A stretch of 64,000 nucleotides of DNA. It comes from Pollenia angustigena (Eukaryota; Arthropoda; Insecta; Diptera; Polleniidae). A program made the position numbers and the translations under genes. Numbering within the stretch: the first letter of the stretch is position 1; each line of letters begins with the position of its first letter. The notes under the pieces were generated by a model. It was not told the origin of the DNA. It searched no databases and saw only the letters and a list, made by a program, of their open reading frames with translations. The stretch covers positions 9,882,945 to 9,946,944 of the forward strand of contig OV884059.1 of assembly GCA_930367215.1 (NCBI GenBank), written 5' to 3'. Shown piece by piece: positions 1 through 11,600 of the stretch.

Positions 1-800
1 TAGCTGACCCGGCAAACGTTGTTTTGCCATGTAACTTATTTCTTTCAGATGTTACAGTGTCTGCATGCCAAATTTTACGAAAACCGGTTGATTAGTTAAG
101 AAGATAATAAAAATTATAGGCTATAGTTCTTTCCAGATATTATACTATTTGCCTGCCAAATTTCAAGAAAATCAGTTGATTAGTTAAGAAGATATAGGAA
201 GGAGGAGCTCTTACTTCTCTTGCCCTATTTCACACTCTGTTCTCTTTCAGATGTTACAGTGTCTGCATGCTTAATTTTAAGAAAACCAGTTGATTAGTTA
301 AGAATATGTAGGGTGGAGGAGCTCTAACCCCTCTTGCTCTATTTAACGCCCTAAATTGTAAAAACTATAGTCTTTCCAGCTGTAACACTATTTGCCTGCC
401 AAATTTCAAGAAAATAAGTTGATTAGCTATAAAGCAGGGGAGCTTTTACCGCTATTGCCCTATCTCACGCCGTAAATAATAAAACTTAAAGTCTAAAGTT
501 CTTTCCATATGTTACACTATTTGCCAGCAAAATTTCAAGAAATCGATTATTAAGTTAAGAAGATATAGGGTAGGGGAGCTTTTACACCTCTTGCCCTATT
601 TAACGCCCTATTCCCTATTTCCTTTACGATGTTACAGTGTATGCATGCCAAATTTTAGGAAAACCGGTTGATTAGTTAAGAATGTATAGGGAGGGAGAGC
701 TTTTGCCCCCATTGCCTTATTTTGCGCCCTCTAGCGATATACAATAAACTTAACAAACTATTCACATACCTAACAAATACACATACAGAATTTCATAAAA
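1..800. repeat. Degenerate tandem repeat, two alternating unit types
   Basis: Units recur about every 80-135 bp. One type carries ATGTTACAGTGTCTGCATGC (near 50, 248 and 628). The other carries TTACACTATTTGCCTGCC (near 132, 377 and 512). Both are followed by a CAAATTT-AAGAAAA-C-GTTGATTAGTTAAGAA segment and by a GGGGAGCTTTTAC...TTGCCCTATTT segment. A last weak unit ends near 810. The array is cut by the left window edge. No coding frame of note is present. Confidence 0.75.
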
Positions 801-1855
801 ATCGGTCAAGCCTTTTTATAGGTGTTCAAAATGGAGGGCATTTTATTGATATTTGTATGGAAATATATAGGAATTCTTAATTTTTAGAGTTTTTGAAAGA
901 TATTTAAGGAAATTAAAAAAAAAATTCCTTGTTTATTTTAAAGCAAAAACCCCATTTTAAGTTTAAAAATTTGTTCAATTTTCTTTTCTTATTTTTAAGC
1001 TCAAAGTTGTGCAATTTATGACTCATACATCTCTTCAGCAATTTATGACTAAATGCAACAAGTCTTTTTCTCCCGCTCCCTTTTGTTTTTTTTTTTTCTT
1101 TTTTTTTTTTGTATTGTAATGTAAATTTGTCAGGTTTTCTTAAAACTAGGTCATGATTGGTTGCATTAAAAAACCCCCTTTTCATCATTAAACACTGAGT
1201 ATTTGAACCCTTTTTGAATGCAACAAATGCATTTTTAAATTTCTTGCGCTCTCTCTCTCTGTCTCTCTCTCGCTTCTACTCTGGCTTTTTTCTCTCTTTT
1301 CCACCAAATGCACTTTTGTTACGCGTGTCAAGCTTACATTTAAACAATTTCCCTGCTTTCTTTAATATTTCTATAGAAATTGCATTCTTTTGTTCATTTG
1401 TTGAAATTTGGGTTGGTTATGAGTGTTGCAAATTGCAATGCACCTCAAATACCTCCTTTTTTAAACGAATTGTATGAAATACCTTATTAAAAAATTGTTT
1501 TTGTAAAGAGTAAAATGAAAAGAATAAAAACAGAAAAGGAGGTGTAAATTTTGCGAGCTTTTGGTTAAAAGGCACTCGAGAAAAAAGTTAAAAGAAAAAT
1601 GTGATTTTGTAAAGAAAAAATATTAAAACAGACAATAATATAATATAATAATTGTTATTAAGCTTAACTACTAAAAATCTTTTTATATTTATAAAAAAAA
1701 AAAAATAAAATTTAAATCATTCAAGAAATTTATTCTTTACACTTTTTATCAAAATGTTTAAGCCAATTAAACAATTGTAAATAAAAATAAATTTACCTAA
1801 ACTGGCTTTAAAAGAGAATAGAATTTAAAAAAAAAAAAATAATTTAATAAATAAT
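801..1855. other. AT-rich DNA with no recognised gene
   Basis: The stretch holds homopolymer A and T runs and a CT-rich microsatellite at about 1249-1275. Short open frames on both strands are low complexity (K/F/N-rich) and have no domain signal, so they are not called as genes. Confidence 0.6.
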
Positions 1856-4020
1856 AATTTGACATTGTTTACACGATTATTGACATTGTTCACACGATGT
1901 AAACAAAGGTTAATTGAACCAAAATTGCTTCGATTCCATTTAAATTTAAATAAAACAGCAACATCTTAAACAAGATCTTATATTGTTGATACCATGTAAA
2001 CAATGTAAAAAACTAAATTCAATAAAAAAAATCCTCTTAAACCATACAGAATCATAATATTTAAGTAAAAATATATTTTTTGTATTATTTACCAACCAAT
2101 TTACATTGCTTACGGACGTAAACAATTGTAAATAAACCTTATTTTAATAAAATTTCTTGACCATTCAAAAAAAAGCTAAAAGAAGAATTAAAAACATAAT
2201 TCTCTAGATTGTGTACATGTAAATTTATATACTAATACCATGTCAACAATTGTAAAAGCAGCTACATTTGTACAATTTTTCTTTTAATCTCATAAAATAA
2301 GAGAAGATCTTAAAAAATCTAATTCTTTACCTGATTAATTACATTATTGACATTATGTAAACAACTATAAATTTAGTTAAATTAACTAAAATTTTCGTCT
2401 AGATTTATAGATAATTCCAAATTATTTCTAAAATAAATTAAATTCTTGACATATAATTACCTAAACATTTGCAACACCATGTAAACAATTGAAATTTTGT
2501 TCAAAGTTAAAGAAGACTTTCACAAAATCCATAGAAAATAATTTATTTTATTCCAATTTTCACGAAAAATTTTAAATTTTCAAAATTTGTTAAACAGTTT
2601 TAATTCTTTACATTGCTGACCCTGTGTAAACAATTCAAATTATAAGAAAAATTGAAAAAAAAAATTTTAAGAAATCAGTAATTTGATAAGTTTGACATTG
2701 TTTACTTTAAGTAAAATATAAAAATTCAACAATTTTTAATATGTATTTTCTTTCTTTTCAGATTCTTTAAAATTTCCTGAATTTTTCCCTTAAATTCGTA
2801 TTTTTAGTCAGGTAATTAATGAAATTTAATACTCTTTAATTTAAGGATCTAAAACTATTTATAGATATCTGGAAAATCCATTAAAATTGATAGTTTAAAT
2901 AAACAATTTTAAATAAAGCAAAATATAACAAAAATGTGTGCAAAACCACTTTTAAGAGGTAAACTTACAAAATTTTGTAAATTGTAAAATAATGGAAATT
3001 ATTTACATTATTGACATTATGTCAACAATTGAAAGCTTCAAGAATTTTAAGTTAATTTCCATGATTTTAAAATAATTAAGTTAAATTTTTCTTGGATCCT
3101 TGAAAAGACTTTGTTTACATTATGTAAACAATTGAATTTCTTTCAGACATGCATTGTAAACATTATGTTATCTCTTAAAATTATCAGGAGAACATAAAAA
3201 TTTTATGATTTTCTATGATTTCATAATTTTTACATTTAAAAGCATTGTTTACATTATGTAAATAATTGAATTTTTCAAGAGCTCAAAGAAATTGGACTTA
3301 ATTAGATGATTAGATGCAGATTTGATATTACCTATTTTAGATTTACATTGTTTACATCGGAAAAATAATAAAAAAAAAATTCAAGAAATGTTATCAAACT
3401 TTTTGCTTTTGAATCGATTTATTATTTACTTTAAAAATAATTTCTTACATCAAGAAAGCAGTGGAAAATATCTTTAAAGTTTACGAAATTTGTATTCAAT
3501 TTAACGCAAATTTTTAAGAATATATCCTTCCAACATTGTTGATATCTTGTTAACATGATGAATTTTTAAACAAATTAAAGAAAATTGTCTTACATTTTTT
3601 AACTTTTCCCAGATTTTTATTGATTTTATAAAAAATTTTTCAATTGCATTATTTGCATCATGTAAATACAAAGAAGACCCCTTTAACCAATACCTTTCTT
3701 AAGAAATTATCCCCTTTAAATGGACTCTGGTTTCTATTTCCGTCAGTTATTTTAAGAGGACATACTGCTTTTACGCACCCATTTTAGTGTTGTCTTCGGT
3801 GTCCGGTCGTTAGATATATTCTACTCAAATTTACTTTATTAAAAAGATTTAAGTATATTTTGACTTTTTTACATATAAATAACATTGTTTACATTTTGTA
3901 AACTATTAAAGTTTTTAGGAAAGCTTAGAAATTTTGCTAAAAATATACGATTTAAAACAAAATTTCTATTATTTACCTTTAACATTAACCATTTACATCA
4001 TGTAAACAATTGAAATTATG
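1856..4020. repeat. Array of palindromic TTGTTTACAT-ATGTAAACAA sites
   Basis: About 17 copies of a palindrome close to TTACATTGTTNACATNATGTAAACAATTG occur near 1862, 1890, 1985, 2101, 2250, 2340, 2490, 2610, 2693, 3005, 3112, 3245, 3345, 3530, 3640, 3885 and 3980. The best are at 3112-3134 and 3978-4002. Spacing is roughly 100-150 bp and the DNA between copies is AT-rich and largely unalignable by eye. Each half contains TGTTTAC/GTAAACA, the established core recognised by forkhead-domain proteins. Whether anything binds here is unknown. Confidence 0.7.
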
Positions 4021-4869
4021 TTAATTTTTTTTTTTTAATTTGTAAATATTTTTTTCTGAAAATCAAAAAAATTGTCGACTTTTTACTGATAAAAATTTTT
4101 TGAGTTTAAAAATGTTCTTAAAATTTTTAGACAGCTCACTCATATTCTCGAAACACACAAAATGATCTCAAATCCTTGAGCTATAAAGTATAATGTTCCA
4201 TAATTATGCGTTAATTTGTTAAAAGAAATTTTAGCAAAAAAAAAATATTGTAAATTTTTTAAGAAAAAGTGTTTCAACTTAATTGAGGTTACGGTTATTT
4301 GTAAAGAAAAATATCTCTTATTTTAATAATTTTTATGATAATGAGTCATGTAGTGTGTAATAAAAAGTTAACTAAACATTTTAAAACAGTTATAATGTTT
4401 TATAAAATTATACGATTGATTAACTACCGTTTTAAAGTTAAATTAAAAATTTACGAAAAAAGTTTGTTATTTACAACAGCTGGTATTGAGATTTGAGTTT
4501 AATATATTGAATTTACATGTTAATTTGGAAATTAATTTCGTATGTTTTGTAGATTGACTTACACCTTGCCTGGCTTTCAGAAGAAAAAAAAACGAACAAA
4601 ACCAGAAATAATTTCTTTTTCTTTTTTATATTATTGAAATTATATCCTAAAAAAAATGTTTTTTTTTTTGTCACATGTAAAATTTTTATGTTTTAATATC
4701 CTTCGTTAACCCTTGATAAATAAAACATGTTATAATCCTTTATACAAAGCTTATGAAACAAAACTGGTGTTAAGAAACTTTAAAAGAAATTTTTAAATAT
4801 TTTAACTTAAGACTTCTTTTTGGAAATTTTTGTTTACCAAAAATCCTTTAAATAAAATAATAATGATTT
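4021..4869. other. AT-rich spacer with no recognised feature
   Basis: No ORF with a domain and no clear repeat core could be seen. The sequence is dominated by A/T runs. Confidence 0.55.
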
Positions 4870-6560
4870 TAAGCAAAATTTTCTTAAGCATATTTTAGCA
4901 TAAAAAAGCATAATTTAAAATTTCTCAGTTAATACAGAAAATGTCCGAAAATCAAATATTTTACCTAGATATATCCGTTAAAACAAATTTTGCTTGCTAA
5001 ATTAAAGCTTCTAGCACAAATTTTCAAAAGCCTTTTTTAGTATAAAAAAGCATATTTGAAATTTTTCCACTAAACCAACAGATATTTATTCATAAAATGT
5101 CCTAAAATTAAATATTTCACCTAGAAATATCATTTTAAACGTACATATTTAGCTTGCCAGATTCAAGCTTAAAGCACACATTTTTAAAAGCTTATTTTAA
5201 CTTAGAAAACCCAATTTCATAATTTCTGCAAAAATACACAAACTTTCTACATACATTATATGTTTTGAAAGTTTAGGTAAAAAAAAAGCTTAATTTTAAA
5301 AAGCATATTATAGCATAAAAAAGCATATTTTTAAATGTTTATCAAATAACCAATATTTATTACATAAAATGATAATACTTTACGTAGAAATAACAATTAA
5401 AACTACTTTTACCTTTACAAATTTAAACTTTTAGCAAACATTTTTAAAAGCTTATTTTAGCCTACAAAAGCATATTCCTAATTTTCCCAAAGTTTTACAT
5501 AATATGTTTTAAAATCTAACATTATACATGGAAAATGTATACTAATTTACTTTTTTTTAACAAACTTATAGGCTTTAGCCTAATTTGCAAAACCATATTT
5601 TAGCATAAAAAAGCATATTTAAAAATGTTCTGAAATCGAATATTATACCTAGAAATATTGCTTAAAACTACTTTTACTTGCCGAATTAAAACTTCTAGCA
5701 AACATTTTCTGAAGCTTATTTCAGCTTAGAAAAGCATATTCCTAGTTTTCCCAAACTTTTACATAATATGTTTTTAAATCTAACATTTTACATGGCAAAT
5801 GTATACTTATTTACTTTTTTTAACAAAATTTTCAGCTTTAGCTTAATTTGCAAAAGCATATTTTAGCATAAAAAAGCATATTGTAAAATTTCTGGCAAAT
5901 AAACAATATTTTTAAAAAAAAAAGTTTTAAAAACGAATATAATACATAGAAATATTGTTTAAAACTACTTTCCCTTGCCGAATTAAAGCTTCTACCAAAC
6001 ATTTTCTAAAGCTTATTTCAGCTTAGAAAAGCATATTCCAAAATTTTCCAAGCTTTAACATAGTAAAATGTTTTGAAATCTAAGATTTGACATTGAAATT
6101 GTATAACAATTTTCTTTTCTTAAATAAAATTATAGGTTCATATTCCAAACTTTAGCATAGTAAAATGTTTTGAAATCTAAGATTTTAAATTGAAAATGTA
6201 TAACAATTTTCTTTTCTTAAATAAAATTATAGGTTGTAGCTTAATTTGCAAAAGCATATTTTAGCATAGAAAAGCATATTGAAAAATCTTAAGCAAATAA
6301 ACAATATTTATTAAAAAAAAAAGTTCTGAAATCGTTTATTTTACCTAGAAATATTGTTAAAAACTACTTTCCCTTGCCAAATTAAAACTTTTAGCAAACA
6401 TTTTCTTAAGTTTATTTACCAAACTTTTGCATAGTAAAATGTTTTGAAATCTAAGATTTTACATTAAAAATGTATTACAATTTACTTTTCTTAAATAATA
6501 TTATAGGTTTAAGCTAAATTTTGATAAGCGTATTTTAGCATTAAAAGCATATTTTTTTAT
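4870..6560. repeat. Degenerate satellite with AGCATAAAAAAGCATA core
   Basis: A core close to GCATATTTTAGCATAAAAAAG followed by CATATT recurs near 4889, 5035, 5180, 5305, 5450, 5597, 5720, 5860, 6005, 6255 and 6530. Between cores lie recurring words such as CATAATATGTTTT-AAATCTAA and TACCTAGAAATATTG-TTAAAACTACTTT. The effective unit is about 150 bp, with a higher-order repeat near 280-300 bp (compare 5490-5880 with 5750-6250). Orphan pieces of the same core reappear at about 7759-7772 and 12608-12632, so the DNA between was inserted into a once continuous array. Confidence 0.75.
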
Positions 6561-7030
6561 TGTTAGAACCAGCTCTCAGGGGACGACCCCTACTAATGCA
6601 TTACATTGTTTTAGAACTAGGAAAATAGGTTATGGGAAGGAGGATAGAGGGAGTAGTGCTTGTGGGCATTTGTTTTGAACTTACTCATGTTGAAAGGGAG
6701 AGGGAAGACTTCTGCAGGAAGGTTATTCCACATACGAACAGTCAGTCGAAAGAACGAATTTTCTTTGCAGATCGCATTACGATGCACCGGCCTATCAACC
6801 AGAAAGGGATGGGCTCGAGTAGAAACACGAAATTCGAACAAACGTACGAATTTTGGGAACCAGATCCCTGATTTCATTAGAACACATGTCTTTGTAGTTA
6901 CGATTAAACATGTTAATGCAACCCACGTTGCGACGCTGCTCAAGGGAGTCAATCGAATTGGATATCTTGCTGTCACCAAAGAGAACATTCGCGTTCAATG
7001 GGAGGACCAAAAGTTTAGCTTTATTAGATC
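6561..7030 (-). pseudogene. 3' fragment of a CR1/Jockey-type LINE ORF2
   Basis: On the minus strand the frames encode the C-terminal tail typical of LINE ORF2 proteins. The upstream part has a SLEQRRNVGCINMF segment (about 6930) and an IRDLVPKIRTF segment (about 6870). A HPFLVDRPVHRN block and a FFRLTVRMWNNLPAEVF block (about 6690-6750) then follow in another frame, so there is at least one frameshift near 6870. The WNxLP motif near the end is a hallmark of the extreme C-terminus in CR1-like and Jockey-like elements. Catalytic endonuclease and RT domains are absent. Exact clade is uncertain. Confidence 0.65.
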
Positions 7031-7046
7031 ACAAATTTCGTGGCAT

Positions 7047-7640
7047 TTAATGTTTAAAAATAATTTTTGGTATATGGTGTCCACGACTTTGTCTTAATAT
7101 CGCCATTCTGTCGGTCCAATATTGCAACACTTTTTTAATCATACCCGGTCTTATTTGGTCAAAAGTGCGTCGAATTTCCGCTTCTAACTGAGCAATCGTT
7201 GCTCGCTTTTCAGCATAGACCAGAGATTTGACGTACCCCACAAAATGTATCAAATCGCAATCTAATTCACAGTTTTTTTTTTTAATAATTCGGTCACCAA
7301 ACTTTTGGCTCAGTAAAGTTCTGTATAGCATGTTGCGCCGTCTTGTTAGAAACCAATTCTCCTCCAAACGATGAATCATGAAACATTTACCTGTACCGTT
7401 CGCCATTCATGGTTATGTTAGCAGCGGTTTCTGGCTTAAAGAAAAATGGGCCGGCGACGTTTTCGACACATTAACCTTACCAAACTTTGATTTTTCAGGA
7501 TGAATTGGAGTCTCATGAGGATTGTGCTCTCTCCAAAATAGACAATTCTGCTTATTTACAGTACACCGCGCCGTGAACTTAGCGAAGTGTTCGAACAGAG
7601 CCTGAATTTTTGAATCAAATTTATACGATTTGTAAAGGTT
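7047..7640 (-). pseudogene. Decayed mariner-type transposase
   Basis: Minus-strand frames carry recognisable mariner-superfamily pieces. A segment with a NGERYR motif lies near 7390-7410. The C-terminal part contains GYVKSLVYAEKRATIAQLEA (about 7200-7260), then a QYWTDRMAILRQSRGHHIPK segment and an IIFKH end at 7047. Frameshifts and stops separate the N-terminal part (7410-7640) from the C-terminal part, and the conserved FQQDGATCHT block is degraded. No intact copy or clear terminal inverted repeat was seen. It sits between the LINE fragment and the I-type LINE, inside the older satellite. Confidence 0.75.
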
Positions 7641-7781
7641 ATTTTGGTGTTGGTCTTTGCATGCTGATTAGCCAAAGTAGACTAAAAACAATACTTCTTA
7701 GTATGACAGCTAGTTAAACAGTTATCCCTATAGGAAGTTCTAAAAAACGCCCTTTATTTTGGCATATTTAAGCATACATAT

Positions 7782-8555
7782 TTGCTTTTGTGCGCTCTTA
7801 ACCTACCAGAGTACTTAAACATAGGCTATGAAAAAGTAAGAGTCCGTCCCTATATCCCCTACCCGCTAAGATGTCGCAAGTGCTTACAATATGGACACAC
7901 TAAAAATAATTGTGTAAATAATGCAATATGCCCAAATTGTGCACTATCATACCATTTCGAAGAAGACGATGAAATCTGCAATAATCCATCAACATGCGTA
8001 AATTGTGTTTATTACAATGATGTTAACAACCAACATAGTTCTTTGGACAAAAATTGTCCGGTATTTTTAAAAGAAAAAGAAATACAATCAATTGTCACAT
8101 TAGAAAAAGTAGATAGAAAAAAAGCTATCGAAACCTACAAACAACGTCACCAAAGTGGACAATTATCATACTCATCTATACTTAAAACAGCAACAACAAA
8201 TAAACAAGTCTCACTTTCAACTAATAATAACAATAACCTAACTTCTCTTAGTAGCAATAAAAGAGAATCAACGAACTTTAATAGTACCAACAATGCAGCT
8301 ATCACAAGAGAACCAGTGAACTACAATGATATTGAAACACCTACATGCTCAAATATCGAGTCTACCATAACCACAGCAAAAAAAAAATTAATAAACATTC
8401 TACCAAAAAATACGTCGAAGAGATCAATACAAATAATGAAAAGAAAGAACAAAAAAGAACTGCAAAATAATGCAAAACAACCTAAAACCAAAACAATCAG
8501 CGATGAAGGGGAGACATCGGAATCGATGTCAATCCAGTCATTTGATATTGAGTAG
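7782..8555 (+). CDS. ORF1 (gag-like zinc-knuckle protein), 5'-truncated
   Basis: The frame is open from a TTG codon at the left junction of the element with no credible ATG, so the N-terminal part of ORF1 was lost on insertion. Residues 31-44 form a CCHC knuckle (CRKCLQYGHTKNNC). Cysteine clusters follow at about 50-70 (CPNC...C) and 72-77 (CVNC). The rest is Asn/Ser/Thr/Lys-rich low-complexity sequence with a basic patch (about 200-235). ORF1 proteins of I-type elements bind element RNA to form the RNP that reverse-transcribes at the target. The frame ends 133 bp before ORF2. About 257 codons remain, shorter than the usual 400 or more. Family assignment rests on the knuckles and on position before ORF2. 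Confidence 0.75.
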   Translation: MLLCALNLPEYLNIGYEKVRVRPYIPYPLRCRKCLQYGHTKNNCVNNAICPNCALSYHFEEDDEICNNPSTCVNCVYYNDVNNQHSSLDKNCPVFLKEKEIQSIVTLEKVDRKKAIETYKQRHQSGQLSYSSILKTATTNKQVSLSTNNNNNLTSLSSNKRESTNFNSTNNAAITREPVNYNDIETPTCSNIESTITTAKKKLINILPKNTSKRSIQIMKRKNKKELQNNAKQPKTKTISDEGETSESMSIQSFDIE

Positions 8556-8688
8556 TATAATATCAAAGGGATTAACCCAAATATACATAAATAAAAAAAA
8601 AAAAAACAAACAACAACAACACCAATTGTAATTCTTAACATTATTAAGTACTAACATTATTTTTGTTTTTTTGTTTTATCTTATTAAA

Positions 8689-11600
8689 ATGTTATCTCTA
8701 AATATTTTACAATGGAATGTCAGAGGCTATCTCATCAACTACAACGAATTACAATTGCTTATTAATAAGTACAATATTAGAATCATTTCAATTCAGGAAT
8801 CCCATATCCACAATCCGACGAATATTCCTGTACCCAACAATTTCACCTTATATAATTATAACAACTCAAATTCTTATGGTGGGGTATCCCTTCTAATCCA
8901 TAACTCGATTCAGCACAAACAAATACCTATAAATCATGACTTTGAAGCAATATGTTTAGAAATCAATTCCAAAATAAAATTTAATCTTATCTCGGCATAT
9001 ATTTCCCCAAGTGTAAAATTGGTGTATCGAAGCCTGCAGAACGTTTTTGGCAATTTTACAACACCAACACTTATTACCGGAGATTTCAACAGTTGGCACC
9101 AGAACTGGGGCTCTAAAAAAAATAACAAAAGGGGTAACATTTTGAACAAGTTTATGAACAATTATAATTTGATACTATTAAACGATAAATCACCTACTCA
9201 TTTTTCCACCCTAAACTCACTAACTAACATAGACCTATCTTTCTGTTCTCCTGAACTGTATATCCATTCCAAATGGGCGATAGAAGAAGACTTATGGGGA
9301 AGTGATCATTTTCCAATAATTTTGTCACTGTTTCAGGAACAAAGTGTGAATATTCAGGGTACAAAACCACGCTTTAAAACCGACAAAGCTGACTGGGCTC
9401 TTTTTAATAGAAAATGTCGTTCGTATGAAACTAGTAGACAAATCGATACAAATATTAATAGGGAAGCAGCGAATATAAGGAAAATAATTATACAATCCTC
9501 AAATGAATCTATTCCACAATCGAAACCTCCCAATCGTCGGACACCAGTTCCATGGTGGAATCAACGACTTGAGCATATGAAGTTTGAAAAAAATAGACTG
9601 TGGTATATCTTTAGAAGAAATATTAATAACGAGAACATGATAAGATATAAACAAGCAAACGCTATTTTCAAAAAAGAAATCAAAACCGCTAAGCGGGAAT
9701 CTTTACTTAAATTTACGTCAGAAATTAACCCTAATACCACCTCAAGGAAAATTTGGAGTAATATAAAAAGATTATGTGGCTATAAAACAACATTTAATAT
9801 ACATTCAATACATAGTGATAATCCACCCTTTCACAACTTAACCAATCATTTTGATATAGGTAATGAATTGGGTCAATATTGGTCTGAAAATTCATCGGAT
9901 CAAAAATTTCCAGTTAAATTTCAGGATAACAAATCAAATTTCAGACAACAGTTATCAAATATAAACCCATGCACAAAGGCAAGACTTATTGAAGACAATA
10001 TCAATTTTATTGAATTTAACTCAACTCTTAACAGACTCAGGGGGAAATCCCCGGGACTTGACAGAATATCTTACAGTATGGTAAAAAATTCTCCAAATTC
10101 TGTTAAGAACAGAATCGTCACTTTCTTTAACAACATTCTTGCAACACAAATTCCCCAACAATATAAAACAAGCTTAGTAATACCGATCTTAAAACCCAAT
10201 TGTGATCAAACCAAGACCAAGTCTTATAGGCCAATATCGCTAAACTCATGTATTGGAAAAATATTAGATAGAATTATCGCTAATCGTATATTGTGGTATA
10301 TATCTACCAACAATCTTCTTAATAATAATCAACTCGGCTTTAAAAAGGGAAGGTCTACAACGGACACTCTTCTTTTTCTTGAGCATTTGGCTGCTAGTAG
10401 CCTAGCGTCAAAGAATCACCTGACCATAGTTTCACTCGACTTTGAAAAGGCGTACGATAAAATAGGAATACACACTGTAATTGACCAACTTGTGTCATGG
10501 AAAGTTGGTCCTAAAATTATAAATTATATAGTTAACTTCATGAGTAACAGGAAATTTTTGGTTCGGTTGGGAAAAACATATTCACAAACATTTAATCTCT
10601 ATAATGGAATCCCGCAGGGATCTCCCTTGTCGATAGTTCTATTTCTTGTCGCTTATAATAAACTTTGTGATATTATATCTTTACACAAAAACATTAGTTT
10701 TTGTGCTTATGCTGATGATTTCAATATAATAATTAAATCAGGTAATGTAAAAAATCCAAACATTAATATAAGTAATATAATTGACGATATCCTTCAGTGG
10801 TGTAATGAATCGGGTGCTGTTTTGTCAAGTACAAAATGTAAATTTATACATATATGCCGAAAACACAATTGCAATTGTAGTATTATAACAAGCACTATTC
10901 AAATTGAAAAAACCAATACCTTAAAAATATTAGGGATTACCTTCAATAGAAGACTAAGATGGAACAGCCACATTGAGGACTTAAAAAAATCCTTAAATAA
11001 TCGTATCAACATCATCAAATGTTTGTCCTTTTCAAAATTCAATCCGAATACAATTACGCTCTTAAACGTAATAAAATCTTTAATTATATCCAAAATTAGA
11101 TATGGATTAGTTTTATTTGGTAATTCCTCTACAACCTCTCTAAGAAAAATTAATGCAATTATAAACACAGTAACTCGATGTGCTCTCGGCGCTCTTCGAA
11201 CTACTCCAATTAAAAATATCAACTTCGAAACCAATACCCTAAACTTAAAAATTTTATACCATCTAGAATTAAAAAAAGCCATTAAATCAATCATGTACTA
11301 CCATGATACACCATTAAAAAAATTTATCGAAAAATATGGAAAAATTAATAGAAAACAAAAAATTAAATCAGCTCTGTATGAAATAATTAGTAACTCCTTA
11401 AATTTTGATGTTCCAACAAAAATTCCCAAGCCTAGACCTGTTTCTTATCCTCCATGGAATCTAAAAACTAAAGCCGTCGAGCTATCTCTTTCCAAATATA
11501 AAAAAGAAGAAACCCTTCCAGACCAATACCGCATAGGTTTCCAAGAAATAAAAGAGCAGAATCATGACAGAACATTCATTTACACGGATGGTTCTAAGTC

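Noticed and set aside
913..1477. Overlapping open frames on both strands (91 and 87 codons)
   Set aside because: Low-complexity Lys/Phe/Ser-rich translations from A/T and CT-rich DNA, with no domain, splice or start context.
6632..7097. Plus-strand frames of 79 and 145 codons
   Set aside because: Antisense of the LINE C-terminal and mariner fragments, whose motifs read on the minus strand.
10899..11294. 131-codon minus-strand frame inside ORF2
   Set aside because: Shadow of the reverse transcriptase coding sequence; no independent motif.
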